This document shows positions 1-11,994 of a stretch of DNA of 64,000 bases, piece by piece (position 1 is the first letter of the stretch; every line of letters starts with the position of its first letter). A program made the position numbers and the translations under genes. The stretch lies in assembly GCA_022316685.1 (NCBI GenBank), contig JAKJHU010000054.1, positions 992,001 through 1,056,000 on the forward strand, read 5' to 3'. This DNA comes from Progne subis subis (taxonomy: Eukaryota; Chordata; Aves; Passeriformes; Hirundinidae). The notes beneath the pieces were generated by a model. It ran no database searches. It worked only from the letters and a program-made list of their open reading frames with translations, and had not been told where the DNA came from.

Positions 1-2035
1 ATTCCGAGCGCTTCCCAAGGCTCCATCCCACAGCAGCCGAGTTCTCCGGGGCCGGGGTGATCCGTGCTGCACCACAGGAGCTCTGCAGCTGCAGGCAGCC
101 CTGGGATGAGCTGATAATCCCAGCAAACACCACCGGCAGCACCAGGAGCACTCCCATTCCCTGGATCATTGGCTCATTTGTGACCAGGACGTGCTGAGTG
201 CACAGTTCCCAATTCCCGCAGTTATTTGGGGAATCGGGTGCTGCCAGGAACAGCTGAAGGTCTGCGACCCTCACAAAGTCAAAACCCAGCCTCCTCCTCA
301 ATGAAATCCATGTCCCAACAGGAATCACCCACTGGAGGAAGGAACTACCTCCCTCACATCCAGGCTGGTGGTTCCCAAGGACCAGGACTGTTAGGTCCAC
401 GCTTGGTATTGGAAAATCATCTTCAAAGCTGAGAAATGTCTGCATAAAAGGCTGTGGTCTGGCCTTGGGAAGCAGGAAATCTCATTAGGAATTAGCTTGG
501 GATCAAATAGGATCTCTCAAGCGGTTCTGGAAGGCCAGGTCAGTCTGAGGGAGAAGCGCTCGATGAGCAGAGCCACCTCGGATTTCTTTGAAGAAAAGCG
601 CCGCATGAAATTTTGATATCACAAAGTATTTAATAGATCTAATTTACAAAGCACTGTTGCTCCCAATTCCCAGAGTGCTGAAAGTCCTGCAACCTATTTC
701 TTTACAAGCGCGACTCCACCCGTGGCTTTTAATGCAGCAAGACGTTTAACAGCTGCAAGGAATGTTTCAGGACAGGAAGCCCTTCGGAAGCGCACCAGGC
801 TCTGCTGTACCTTCACCAGCCACGAGAGTTCTGCAGCTCTGTGCTGACACGAGGGACCGGGGTTTTGTCCCTCAGCCTGGAAGCAGCGCTAGCACAAGGT
901 GTGAAAGGATCTCTGCTGGCTCAGGAGTTATCCCAGGACTGGCAGCCTCTGCTCAGGGGAACTTCGAAATGAAGGGAGTGTCCCCGAATCCGCAAATCCC
1001 ACATTTTCAGGGACCCCACAGCGCTGTGTGGGCATATTTACAGTGTCCCTTTGGGGGGTGGCTGCTTGTCTGGCCGTGGGACAGAGCGGGCTGTGACACG
1101 TGTGGGCAGCAGCTGTGACCACCTTGGTGTGAGCAGACCACAACTCGACATCCGATGGGACAAGCGCTCCCCGAGGGACCCGCCACTCCTTAACTGGGGA
1201 CAGTGACACCTCCAGCCAGGCGCTGGGGAATCCTGGGATCCTCCTGCTCCTCAGATCCCAGCCCGTCCTGGCCGTGCCCAGCACCTCAGCCTCGCACTGG
1301 TGCCACACGAGGTCAGGCCTGGCTCCTTTGTGACACGAGCCCAGAATTCCGCATGACGACGGAATGTCCCAGCGCCAGCGCACAACCCCTGCCAGAAAAC
1401 CCAAAGTCAGGGTGGATACCATCCAGCTCCTCGTGGAAGTCTTCTGAAGACATAAATCTCCTGTCACGACCAAACACAGAAGTACCCGGGATTTCGGTGA
1501 GTCTTGTAAGAACATCTTTTTTTTCTTTTTTAATAAATATTTGAGCAGCTTCTCCACTCCTGCTGGCTCCAGGGAGGGAGCAGAGAAGTCTCCATCAAAC
1601 CAGGTGGCCTCGGGAGTGGGAGCAGGGAGAGAGCTGATTCACACCAATCATCAACCCCTCCTGCCTGGAGAGTTCTCCAGGCTGGAAAACCGTAGCTTTT
1701 CTTTAAAAAGAAAAAAAAAAAAAAAAATTGGGGTTTCGAGGACCTTGGGTTTATTCCCAGCCACAGCCTTGTACCACAGCAGCAGTGTCTCACCGTTTCC
1801 TCCCTGGAAATCTGTTTAAAAGCCAGATGTTTGCTCAGTGAACTCAACTGGAAGTCACTTGCCTTTGACAAATCTCTTACCTGGGAAGGCTGTGAGCACC
1901 CACAAATGGTTTTTACAAATGCCTGCATGAAAGACACCCGGGTTCAGAGGCTTTCCCAGCCAGAGTCTCTGAACATTCCATGATAGAGACAGTTAAAAAA
2001 TGGTAACAAGTATCTTTAACAACAAAACAATACAG
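1..2035. other. Unique non-coding sequence, left edge
   Basis: No frame here shows a recognisable domain, and frames on both strands overlap freely, so no gene is supported. The only low-complexity features are a T-rich run near 1517-1532 and an A-rich run at 1704-1727. The first 60 bases are moderately CpG-containing, but nothing marks a promoter. Confidence 0.5.
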
Positions 2036-2148
2036 TCCCCCAAAAAACCCAACTGAAAAACCAAAAAAACTCAACTGAAAACCCCCCAAAAAAACCAACT
2101 GAAAACCTCAAAAAACCCAACTGAAAAACCCAGAAAACCAACATAAAA
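2036..2148. repeat. 22-bp A-rich tandem repeat
   Basis: The core CAACTGAAAA recurs at 2050, 2072, 2096 and 2118, giving spacings of 22, 24 and 22 bp. The linkers between cores are variable runs of C and A. On the minus strand this yields a spurious Phe/Gly/Trp-rich frame, which is not a gene. It is a short, degenerate minisatellite of about four to five units. Confidence 0.8.
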
Positions 2149-4218
2149 ATCTCACACAAACTTTTCCTTTCATACCAAATGCTTAGGAGGAAATAGAAAA
2201 ATGTATTTCTGTGCATGCTGGAACATAGATGCAAGAAGATAAAAGTGAGCCCCCTGCTCTTCCCACTTGGATTTCATTTTGACCAAAGGAAAATCCTTCC
2301 CACGTGATTAATTCCCCCAGTTCCCTCTGTTACTGTAATTTGGGGAAATGGAAAAGAAGAAGCAGGTTAAAAAGGAAGAAATAGAGGAAAAAAAATCCCT
2401 GCTTTGGTGTCTCTATTGGGCTTGGTCTTCTTTCAGAGAAAGAAGAAACAAACATGTAATGGGACAACGATGGTGAGAAAACAGTGGGGAAGTCAGGAGA
2501 GTTTCCCCAGGACTTCTCTGCTCCCGAGGCAGATTAGTTTGCATTCCTTATCCCAGAAGGCAGTGCAGGAGCAGGAATGAAATATCTCCATCCCTGGAGA
2601 TTCTGCTGGGCTTTCCCACCTGCCCTGGCCACTGTTGAGCATCTCCAGGGTGGTGACAAGGACCTGTGGGAGCAAGTCCTGATCCTCTCCAGGATCGCCA
2701 AACTAGGCTGGTTGGAATGGTCCCTGCCTCTGTGATTAAGGGAATTCATAAATATTCAATGCTTCTTGGCAGCTGGGAGTGCTTCACTTGTTCCAAGTAT
2801 CTCAGGGGGGATGGGGAAGGCAGGATGAGCCTCAGCATTTCTGACACCCCGCAGAGACAAAGAGCCGGGGAAGGAGAGCGCTCCTCTCCTCGCAGGGAAA
2901 CGTTTCATGTCGGGTGATTTGAATAATTCAGCCTTCCACCGCTCTCCTTAAATGTTTGATGCCTGGGAGTTGAGCTTTAAGATCCGACCTCCTGTGAATT
3001 TCAGGGTTTGGGCTCCGGTTGGGTGCCGCGTACTTTGCCTGCCGGTGGTTTAAACAACTTCCCGTGGCGTGGCTGAGCCCAAGAGCACAAATTTCTTTCT
3101 TCACTGAATGAAATTCTGCTGCTCTGGCACCAGAAAACATCAACCATCCCTTTCTGGGCTGCACTTGGGAAAGGAGAAAAGAGCAGCAATAATGAACGAG
3201 GACAAAAAAAATTGCTTAATTACATCCTGCTCCTGTTGGAGACACCAACCAAAGCTGTAGGGAAACGGACGGAGCCAGGCCCCAACGTGAGCACAGGAAG
3301 GGTGGCTCGGGTGGGTTTCCTGCAGCCAAACCCTGTGGGAGCTGAGGCCACTGCCCTGTCCCACCGGCATCCCCAGGTCCAGGAAACATCCCAGCTGCTG
3401 CCTCAGTCTGCTGGGAGAAGGTTCAGCCGATGGCAGCACCATCCCTCTGCCTGCCACAGCTGCAGGGGATCTTTGTGGCTTCCCGGACAATTCCCAGGAC
3501 TTTAAGACGTCCTGGTGGAGCTGGGGTGCTTGCACCTCCTCTGAGTGATCAGATTTAGGCCACTCTCAGAGGCAGGACATGGTGCCAAACTCATTTTGAG
3601 CCCGGCAAGGTTGGGAGATGCCAACATCCAAGGAACCACACCATTCCTGCTCTCCCAGCCACTGGCACGCTGCCCCAGGCAGAAACTCGGTGTCCCACAG
3701 CTAGAGTTTGCCATCAGCTTTGTTCAGGAGAGACCCTTCCCTTCCATGTGAGATCCTGATCTTGCAAGCCCTTATCCTAAATTATCCATGAAATGTGTGG
3801 GCATGAGTTATGCATGAGATGAATTATCCATGAACCGGCTTGGTCGCCTTGTCTCTTTGTCAACTCTGGAAGTTCCAGCCAGGTATCAAAGCATGGAGCA
3901 GGTTGGGATTTTTTTTTTACCCCCCCCTCCTGAGTACCTGCACTTTACAAATGGACAAAACCTGGGAAAGAGCTGAAATATTCAGTGGGTCGTGATGGAA
4001 GAGCACAGAAGGCTGGCTGGGAGCGCCCAGGGCCGGCCTTTCCCCAGAGAGGGAGTTTCAGATCCTAAATCCCTTCAGTGGTTACTCATTCCCCTTGGGA
4101 GCTCCAGGGAGGATGGAGACAACCTGTCTGCCTCTGACAGCAACCTCCCACACCCAGGCTGTCCTCAACTGCGAGCTGGAGCTGGGGATACAGACACAGC
4201 AGAGCCTTAATTTTAGTG
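2149..4218. other. Unique non-coding sequence
   Basis: No coding region or known repeat is supported. The 12-mer ATTATCCATGAA occurs twice, at 3781-3792 and 3823-3834, 42 bp apart, in a local AT-rich patch that may be a small regulatory element. A T run followed by C residues lies at about 3909-3927. Confidence 0.45.
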
Positions 4219-4224
4219 GATGTC

Positions 4225-4624
4225 TGTAGGAATGGGGTGAAAAGCTGGCCCGTCACTTCTTCTAAGTGCAGCTAACAAACAATTTGTGAGTCCACACATG
4301 AAGATGTTCTGAGAATGAGAAATTCCTTTAACACAACAATCTGTTCTGAGGGTGAAAAATAAGCACACCTGCGATAACAAGGGATTTGTCCCATGGGAAT
4401 CAGTAAAGAAAATACGTGAACAGTCAGAGAATAGATAGATTTGATGGACAAGTGAAATAACCTTTTACTAACCAATAGAATAATTAACAATAAAGCTGTT
4501 AACCAATTAGAAGTTGCCCTCAAGGTTTGTATAAATGGCATAAAAGACAGTGTGCGGCCGTAATAAGGAGCCTTCTGAAAACTTGATGCTGTGTCATTCT
4601 GTACGTCATGGCCTCTCCACAACA
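4225..4624 (+). mobile_element. Solo LTR, ERVK-like, 400 bp
   Basis: The element begins TGTAGGAATG and ends CCACAACA, the TG...CA termini of a retroviral LTR. The flanks are GATGTC (4219-4224) and GATATC (4625-4630), a 6-bp target-site duplication with one difference; six bases is the usual ERVK length. Inside are two CCAAT boxes (4472-4476, 4503-4507) and a TATAAAT box (4530-4536), spaced as in a U3 promoter, leaving about 60-65 bp for R and U5 downstream. No second LTR or internal retroviral genes are seen, so it is a solo LTR left by recombination. The first ten bases match the start of the minus-strand LTR at 50758-51227, although the interiors differ. Confidence 0.7.
4530..4536 (+). promoter_or_regulatory. 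TATA box of the solo LTR
   Basis: TATAAAT lies 23 bp after the second of two CCAAT boxes inside the LTR. Transcription would be expected to start around 4555-4565 and run rightwards toward the frame at 4868. Whether the LTR is still active cannot be told from sequence. Confidence 0.55.
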
Positions 4625-4867
4625 GATATCAGGACAGATATCTCCTGATTTTGCTGTGAGAGTTTATGGTAGAGCTGTGTTCTGGAGGCAACTTGGTCAG
4701 TTCAGAGCAGGGAGGGGAGAGAGGATTCTGGAAATCTGGCATTTTCCTGGGGGCAGAAAAAGACTGTGAGGGTCTGTTGAGAATTCCTGCCCAGCTGCCC
4801 ATTGAGAATTCCTGCTCCTCCCACCCCCGCTAACTTTGTGATTTATCCCCACGCAAGACCAGCAGCG

Positions 4868-5335
4868 ATGTCGGCACCAGCTTTCCAGTGCAAAGCCCGC
4901 AGCCCGTCCTTGCCGGAATACACACCCTACCGCGCCTCCAGGGACATCCGCTACATCTTCCTGGAGAGCTGCAGGAACATCCCTACGCCCCACCACCCCC
5001 CGGACGGGGCAGGAGCCGGCAGCGTCCCCCACGGCCCCGCGCCCTGCCACCCTACAGCCCAGCACTACCTCAGCACAGATGAAGACTGCGATTTCTCTCT
5101 TCCTCAGCACCTCCCCGCCTTCCTCGCCCTGTCGACGCGCGTGGAGACGGAAGCCGTGGATGCGGGAGGCTCCCCCGAGGCCAAGAAAAGGCTGCCGGTG
5201 TTCCGGCAGCTCTGCGGAGAGACCGTGGAGGAGCTGAAGGAGCTCCCTGGTGCCCGAGCGGCGCCGGGCAAGGCCAAAGGCTGGAGGATCGCGCAGGCGG
5301 CCGCGTGCCCGACCTGCGACCAAGGCGTGAACTGA
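4868..5335 (+). CDS. Putative single or terminal coding exon, unknown protein
   Basis: The frame is open from 4781 (stop at 4778) to TGA at 5333. The first ATG is at 4868, with G at -3, and gives 155 residues. I do not recognise the product. The protein is Pro/Ala-rich at its start, has an aromatic stretch (YTPYRASRDIRYIFLESC) near residues 19-36, an acidic patch (STDEDCDF) near residue 75, and a charged helix-like stretch (KKRLPVFRQLCGETVEELKE) near residues 109-128. No signal peptide or membrane segment is visible. An AATAAA lies about 240 bp after the stop. A possible splice acceptor ends in AAG just before the ATG, so this could be the last exon of a longer gene. The sequence is CpG-rich and the opposite strand is also open, so it may be a chance frame. 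The LTR 244 bp upstream is in the same orientation. Confidence 0.35.
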   Translation: MSAPAFQCKARSPSLPEYTPYRASRDIRYIFLESCRNIPTPHHPPDGAGAGSVPHGPAPCHPTAQHYLSTDEDCDFSLPQHLPAFLALSTRVETEAVDAGGSPEAKKRLPVFRQLCGETVEELKELPGARAAPGKAKGWRIAQAAACPTCDQGVN

Positions 5336-5575
5336 CCCTGAGATAATGTCTGCGAAAAAATATAATATTGATGGTGTCCTTCCGTGACACGGGGGTCGCT
5401 GGAGACGTGGTGTGAGCTCAGAGGAGCGGGGCTGGGGCGGTGGGAGGAAGGGATGGGTGGTGGTGGCTGCCTAAGGGGTCCCTTCAGCTCTTGGGGTGCT
5501 CTGGAGCACTGCCAGCCTGATCTGCTTCTACATCCAGCTCCAGCCCTCTGGCCAAACCCCCCTCAGCATGGCCGG

Positions 5576-5581
5576 AATAAA
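5576..5581 (+). terminator. AATAAA polyadenylation signal
   Basis: AATAAA lies about 240 bp after the stop codon of the 155-codon frame and is a plausible 3' end for any rightward transcript. It is followed by a GT-containing stretch, but no strong downstream element is evident. Confidence 0.35.
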
Positions 5582-8500
5582 TGAAAATGTCCTCCTCCAC
5601 ATCCTGGGCTGCCACCCACAGCCCCTTCCCCGAGCAACCTCTCCAGCTGCTGAGCTGGAGGAAAATGTGCTGGGGAAAGCGTGGAGTGCAAGTGGAGAAA
5701 TAAAAAAAAAACCTGAAAGGGAGGAGACAGCAAACAGGAGATCTCACGTGAGAGTGCCAGGGAGGGAATCTGGGAGATTTTCCCACTGCTTAAGGTCTGG
5801 AAATATAGTGACAATGAGAAGAAATGCCCTACAAATCAATTAGTAATAAACGGGATTGCGGGGGCTTGGCGCCGGTGTCGTTCTTAGATGTGTTCCTGAA
5901 AGGAAGTGTTTACATCCAAAGATCCCAGCCCCAGGCTGGCAGGATCTGAACGGGAGTGTGAAACCAGCTCAGCAGAAAAGAGGGAGGCACAGTGGAGAGT
6001 GCAACGGTGTGAAGCCAAAGAGGGATAGGATGCTGCTCAAGGAAAATGGGACGACCAGAAAACAGGTGGAAAACTGGATGGAGGGGTGAAAACCAGTCCT
6101 GCAGAACCTTGGGAGCAGGCAGGTATCAGTGAGGGAAGAAATGCTGCATCCTGCTGCATATTTGGGACCAAAGAGCTATGGGGTCTGCGAGGAAAAACAG
6201 AAGAAAAAAGAAGAGTTTAAAGTAAAAGATGCTAATTGTCCTTTCCCTTGGGACAGTAACGGGGGGCAGCAGAATCCCACAGGAATCGATTGCAGGTACC
6301 AGCCCCGGGCTGGAGGGAGTTCTGAGGGATTGTCAGAGGCTGCTCCTGAAACCCTACAGCCTCACCAAGACCCGTGAGAAAGGTTTGAGGATGCTGAGCT
6401 ATTTCCAGAGAGCAAATTCTCCCCCCCCGGTTAAGTTTGGGTGTTGAGTGCTGGCATCAAGGCTGACAAATCTCAGGAGAGCTCTGGGAGAAACAGAGGG
6501 ACCCGGAGATATCACATAATCATCATTCCTGCCTCCACGCACAGGGATTGGAACTGATTACTGGAATCAGACTCTGGCAAGGGTAGACCAGGGGAAAAGG
6601 ACAGCTTAGGCTGGTGAAAATAAAAACTGTCTGGGCAAAGAACTCTGCGAGGAGTTTGTAGGTCGTGCTGGAGCCTGGGTTTAGATCCCCCCATCAGGCT
6701 GGGACTGAGTCATCATGGAGCCTTTAATTTTTGAGGCACAGATTGCAGAGCAAATGTTGCTTATTGCAGGCACCACTTATTCCTGAGCACGATAATAAAC
6801 AGACTTTGTCTCCAAATGGTTACTGATCCAGGACGACATGAGGCTATTTTAGTAGGATTTCAGGGAATGTGAAGACATTACAGAAGAGGCTGACCTAGAA
6901 AATAAACATGGGGCCAGCGATCAGAAGTCGATGCCATCTCAGTGAAATGGAAGGAGGTATTAAAGCAGGTCAGTAGCTGGGGCTATCTGGGATGAATTAG
7001 CACACGAAATTACCGAGGTGGCAACGAGGACTTTTCCCGCATCCAACAAACCGGGAGTGGGACCATATGCCTGGAGTTTACCAAACACAGCTCCCACGCT
7101 CAGGGAAATAGGGGCAGAGCAATCGTGACAGCTAAAGAGCCTTTCTCCTGACCTCAGGAGTTCGCCTCCATTTCCAGCCGCTTTTGGAGGAGGGCACAGA
7201 ACGGAACCTAAAATAATATTGTATTTTTATAATTTATAAAGGATGGGTCCTGTGCTGTTCAAACACAACCCCTGACGGCCACAAGGCCACACTCTGCAGT
7301 AAGAAGCCAAAAACGAGAGAGGGCCTGAAGGAACTGCCAAAATTTCCTGTCCCTGAGAAGCCCAGGAGCAAAACCACCTTGGGAGAGCTGGTGACAGGAG
7401 CTCAGGGCTGCTGCTTCCTGGGTTGGAAATGAGATTCCTCATGGTAGATCTTGAGCTCATCAATGCAGAACTGGCACCCTGCTTGGAAAAGGGGACCAGC
7501 TCTTCCAGGCATGGACACCTGGGACAGCCACTCCACGTGGGCCCTGCAGTGCAGGAGATGGATCCCACCAGCACAAGGGGAGCTCCTCAAACAGTTGTCT
7601 GGGGATTTATCACTTTGGCACCTCCTGCTGATGGGATTTGGCACAGAGAGACAGATTGGCTTTAGGAAGATTGCTGATTCCCCAAAAGATGAACAGGAAT
7701 CTGTTTCTCCTGTGGGAGAAATTGGGTGACCTTGAGGAACAGCAGTTGCAGAGAATCTCCTGTGAAAGGAGCTGGGAGCTCAGATGCTGGAAACAAGGAA
7801 GGGAAAGGCAGGGATGAGCCTGCCTCTCATAAATCTCTGATGTAAAGTGGCCCTGGAAAAGGAAAATTCCAGAGCAGAAGGTGTCAGGGGAAGTGTTCCC
7901 TTTGGAGAAAAGCTGTGTTTGGAGTCCTGAAGCAGCCACACTCGACAGAGATTGACTGAAACCAGCACAGGTGGGGTGAAGATCCTTCCTTGAGGACCTG
8001 CAAGGGTTTGGCAAAAGTGGAGCTGCAAAGGGAAGGGATGGAGCTGCTGCCTGAACAGAGAGCTGAGAGAGGAACGCTTGAGGAAACAGGGAGAAGAGTT
8101 ATTTGAGGCTGGCATGTTGAAGAGATGGAAGATAAAAAGCCCAAGGACATCCTTCAACTGGGATTACAGGATCCTTCACCACGAAAAGAGCAAATCTGTG
8201 GGACACACTGCAGTTCCGAGGAGCAGGGGATGAGGAACTGATCTGTTGAGGAAGGGGAGGATGCTTTGTCTCACTGAGGGGAATTTCAGGTTGATGAGCG
8301 GGAGATCCTGAGCGATCTCTCTACCCCACAAACAGCCGGCTGCAAGATGCCTTTTTCATGGCACTGCTTTCGTTTGGGGCGGACGTTTGGGGTGTGCCTC
8401 CCTCTGTGCTCTACATCTGGCTTGAAATCTGCTCAGGATTCTGGATTTGCTCTTCCTGAGAGGCAGGCCTGCTGCTGAGCCCTTGCAAACTGCAGAAGGC

Positions 8501-8639
8501 ACCTTTCCTTCCTCCACCAAGATCAAAACTGGAGGCCCGTTACTCCACCAGCAGGCTGGCCCAGCTTCTCTACCAAAACCCTTCAGAACAAGAAGAGAGG
8601 ATTTCATCCTTTCAGCCACGGCTTTTCAGCCTCTGCTTT
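5582..8639. other. Unique non-coding sequence
   Basis: Frames here are short, overlap on both strands and match nothing I recognise. An AT-rich patch with ATTTATAAAGG-like sequence lies at 7206-7245. The stretch 6700-7060 contains several TTATT and AATTA motifs and could be regulatory, but the evidence is weak. No repeat family is identified. Confidence 0.4.
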
Positions 8640-8960
8640 CGCTGCACGATCTGCACGCAAAGCCCTCTCTCGCTGCTGCTGTTCCCCGAAGCCCTCCCAG
8701 CCCTGAGCGGTGTCCGCAGCTGCCTCCTGCCCGTGTGCGCGGAGAGCAATCAGCGCCGAACCTCCCCTAATTGGAGCCGAGCCTCCGGAGCCTCCAGAAG
8801 AGCTTGATCCCTGCTGCTCTGCACGGAGGGACGAGCCGGGGGGATGAAATCTGCCGAAAGCGGCGTGCCGCGGGGTTTGGGAGGGTTTTACAGCGCGGAG
8901 ATGAAGGCATCTTCCCGGGGAGCTCTGTAGGACACGGTGCGCACCTCTCCCTGCCTTCTG
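8640..8960. promoter_or_regulatory. CpG-rich patch
   Basis: CpG dinucleotides are frequent here (for example around 8715-8760 and 8830-8945) compared with the flanking kilobases. It includes CCGAACCTCC and GCCGAAAGCGGCG motifs. It could be a promoter or an enhancer-type CpG island. No exon with a clear start and splice donor is seen. Confidence 0.35.
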
Positions 8961-9179
8961 CCTCCCGAGGGGAAAAGTCCGCCCGGCTCCTTGTAAATTA
9001 AATCACCGATTGCCCAAAAGCTCCTTCATTCCTCCGCCCTCCTGCTCCAGGAGCGAGGGAGACACCGAATTTGGGGAATGAGCAGGGCAGGGGGGCACTG
9101 GGGAGGGAGGGCGCCTTCGGATTTCTGCCTCAAGGGTTTGCAGGTGAAACCACGTCTCAAGGAGCATTTAGAGGGCCAA

Positions 9180-9612
9180 ACCATGGTCCCACTGCGAAAG
9201 GGATGAGATTTGTCTTTACAAACAAACTGTGGGTCTGTTGGTGAATAAAGTTGGATACTGAGACATGAAAGAAACAATGGAAAGAACCATAAATTCCATA
9301 GGAATTCCACTGATTTGACACAGGGAAAAGAAAAAGGAGGACGGAGGGTACAGATCAGAAGGAGGTGTTAGATATTCAGCGTTTTGGGAAGTCTGTAGCT
9401 CTCAAGGACCTCAGCCAGTGGGGAGAGAGAGGGAAATGAGGCTGGGAAATGAGGATGGAAAGGAGGCTGTGTCCTCAGAAAAACTGAGAGATGCCAGGGG
9501 AGATGCCCCATGGCCTCTCCCTTTATTTGAATAAAGTCACAGGACTCCTCTGTCCCCTTTTTGGACCCAAACCTCTGGTGCGTGTGTGTTGATTTTCCTG
9601 ACACACGCGTGT
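9180..9612 (-). mobile_element. LTR-like interspersed repeat, copy A (antisense)
   Basis: On the minus strand this segment aligns by eye with 27110-27612 on the plus strand over almost its whole length. Shared blocks include CAAATAAAGGGAGAGGCCAT, CTCATTTCCCAGCC, CACTGGCTGAGGTCCTTGAG and AGCTACAGACTTCCC. The minus-strand AATAAA (complement of 9522-9527) is conserved in both copies, which suggests the polyadenylation region of an LTR. The sequence from 9613 to about 9985 may be its upstream part, because it reads as a TG-starting, AT-rich unit on the minus strand. Exact ends and target-site duplications were not resolved. The type of element is inferred; the homology between the two copies is seen directly. 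Confidence 0.65.
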
Positions 9613-10179
9613 GCAAAGCCAGCAGAGATTGCACAAGGGCTCCCAGGGGAAGGCAAGCCCCCTTCTCCCCACCCAGCAGCATCCCTTTGTGTTGGATTGT
9701 GTCTTTTTCTGACCCTGAGATGGGGCAACTGAGAGGCGTTTTAAAAACCTTCATTCCATTTTCAATCTCGTGTGAAGGGTGAGACAATAACAGGCGTTAC
9801 GATTCAGGCCATTACATTTAGAAACCAAATGATTTCTTAATAACAATCCATTATAAGCGTTTCTTGGCCTATCAGCTTTTGCCACACCGTGCTGGAAACG
9901 CCTTAAAGCTCAACTATGTGAAATCACCCCTCATGGCTCCCACTGCAACGCTTCTTCCATTTTCCTAAAACATCTAGTCCTATTTGCAAGGCCATCCTTT
10001 CAAACTTGTTTCCAGTCCCTTTTCTCTCCCAGCAGCGTCCGTCCTATCCCATAGCGTTTCTAAGCCAGCGTTTCTTATCTCAGAGTCCGCACACAGACAC
10101 AGACTACGTGAGCCTTCTGCCAGGCTTCGGGAATCCTCTCCAAATCTCCATTCCCCACCCCTTTGGAATGAGGCTGGAC
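9613..10179. other. AT-rich flank, possibly 5' part of repeat copy A
   Basis: Read on the minus strand, this stretch contains GATAGGCCAAGAAACGC and AATCATTTGGTTTCTAA-type sequence and a TG-start near 9978. That would fit the U3 half of the same LTR-like element. Copy B at 27 kb lacks a clear counterpart, so this assignment is tentative. Confidence 0.3.
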
Positions 10180-10420
10180 CCGGAGCAGGGCTGGGATCAG
10201 ACCCATCCCCACTGGTGCCATCGCGCTCAGGCGGGCGCCGGCGCGTGCAAAACCACGTTTGAGGCCGCGAGTTGCCCCGAGCAGATCGCTGCCTCGTCAT
10301 GATTTATGTGAATATTATGATATTTATGTTCGTGGGTGAATTACAGAGCAGCCGGGACTCCACCTAAGGTGTCAGCACAACCCTCGTGGGAGGGTCATTA
10401 ACAAATTAACTGATGGCCCC
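10180..10420. promoter_or_regulatory. Candidate conserved non-coding block with CpG edge
   Basis: A CpG-rich stretch (10220-10290) passes directly into AT-rich sequence holding TTTATG, AATATTATGATATTTATG and TTAACAAATTAACTGATGG motifs. This mixture of homeodomain-type sites next to a CpG cluster is typical of developmental enhancers. Conservation cannot be tested here. Confidence 0.35.
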
Positions 10421-10639
10421 TGCCTCCCGCTCCCCGTGGAAACACAAAGCAGAGACTTTGATTTTTGTCAGGAGGTGTTTGGGGACTGCCTGAGCTGGGG
10501 CTGCCCGGGCTGAGCTCGGCTTAGGTCACGGCAAAATCGCCAAGCCCGGCCTGAAGGTGAGAACAGGAAGATCCAAGAATGAAAGAAAATCAGGGGGAGG
10601 CTGCTGGAAAGGCAGAGGGAGAAAAAAAAAAAAAAAAGT

Positions 10640-10990
10640 GGGCTGAAATGAGAGAGTGGGAGAAGGGGAAAAAATAAAAAATTTAACAGCTTTCTTTATG
10701 CCTTTTCATTTATGGACAATATTATAGTTCTGCACAGACGGACTAATTTAGGCCTCTGCACAGCCCCAGTGACCCTTCCTAATAGAAACCATTTAAATCT
10801 TTAAACAATTTACATGAAAATGTAACTTTCCTGTGAATATATTTCTTCCCCCTCCTGCTCCCATCACGAGTGCAATCCTTCAAACCTCTGACAGCTTCCA
10901 TTATCTCTTAATGAAGTGAGAGCATCTTTCTTAGGAGCCGTGCGGGCCCCGAGGTTAATCGGAGAAACAAGGCCCACAAATAAAAATCGG
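10640..10990. promoter_or_regulatory. Candidate conserved non-coding block
   Basis: A long AT-rich segment with CTTTATGCC, TAATTTAGG, AACAATTTACATG and TCTCTTAATGAAG motifs sits in otherwise GC-rich DNA, directly after an A run (10622-10637). It has no stop-free frame and no repeat signature, so a regulatory role is the best guess. Confidence 0.35.
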
Positions 10991-11989
10991 GGGCGGGCAC
11001 AAGAAAAAGGGAAAGCAAACATTTGAAAGGGCTCAAGGGGGCAATCTCAGCCACTCAGAGATTTAATTCCAGGAGGGCACATCCTCCTTGAGAGCCTGGG
11101 ACTCCATCCTCCCATCCCAGAGGAAACTTCCCTTGCTCCCAATCTCCGTGCCAAGGCAAAGGTGGGGTAAGGGGGGCTGAAAAGCCCAGAGGTCCCACTG
11201 AAAATAAATGAAAAGGGCTGGGAATGAGGAAAGAAAGGCTGAAAACCTCTTGAGCTGCCAGGAGTATGGAAAAGGGGATCAAAAATCAGGGATGTCTCAG
11301 GGGAGACCAGATTCATGAGAAGGGGGACTGGCTGACTTGAAGAGGAAAGAGATGAAAGCAGAAAGCAACAGCAGAGGAAAATGCATAGCTATTTCCAGAA
11401 AAACAATGAAATTCTGGGCCAGGAGGAACAAAAAGAAGCCCACCAAGAGTTTACAGCTCTGGTTGTTGGAGCTGCTTAAGTGAAGCAAACAGAAAAGGGA
11501 AGTACAAAGCCCAGAAATAAGGAGCCGAGGGACGCAGGGAGCTCTTCCAGTAACAGTCTGTTCCCTGTGCTGTTCTCCACCAGGCTGGTGTGGGATGGGG
11601 GCATCAAACCACAGCTCCGCAGCTCTAAACAAGAATTGCTCCAAGTTCTGCACATGAACTTCAGCAAATCAGCCTCCAGGCCAGAGATCCATGGGCCCGT
11701 GGCCAGAACTGGAGAGTGTTTCAGTCCTATCTAAACTTAAACCTGAATCTGAAAACACTTGTGCGGAGCTCTGTCATCCTGGGGAAGGAGAAAATCCCTG
11801 AAGAGAAAGAGTGAAAGGTTTTCTCTGTCCTACATCACTGTGCTGATTTTTCCTCTTCCTCTTTCTTCCTCCTCACTGGGACACACAGGGATGGGAGCTC
11901 CCAGCAGGCCAAAGCGTTGCATTTGCCAGGCTCCACGCAATCCCAGCTTCTCCTGGAGAAAGAGCACCAGGAGCATGCCCTACTCGTGG
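10991..11989. other. Unique non-coding sequence
   Basis: No gene or repeat is supported. The frames present on both strands are short and lack domains. Confidence 0.45.
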
Positions 11990-11994
11990 CCAGG

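Noticed and set aside
4697..5323. Minus-strand frame of 208 codons opposite the 155-codon frame
   Set aside because: It is Arg/Gly/Ala-rich, as expected for the complement of CpG-rich sequence, and less protein-like than the plus-strand frame. Only one of the two can be real.
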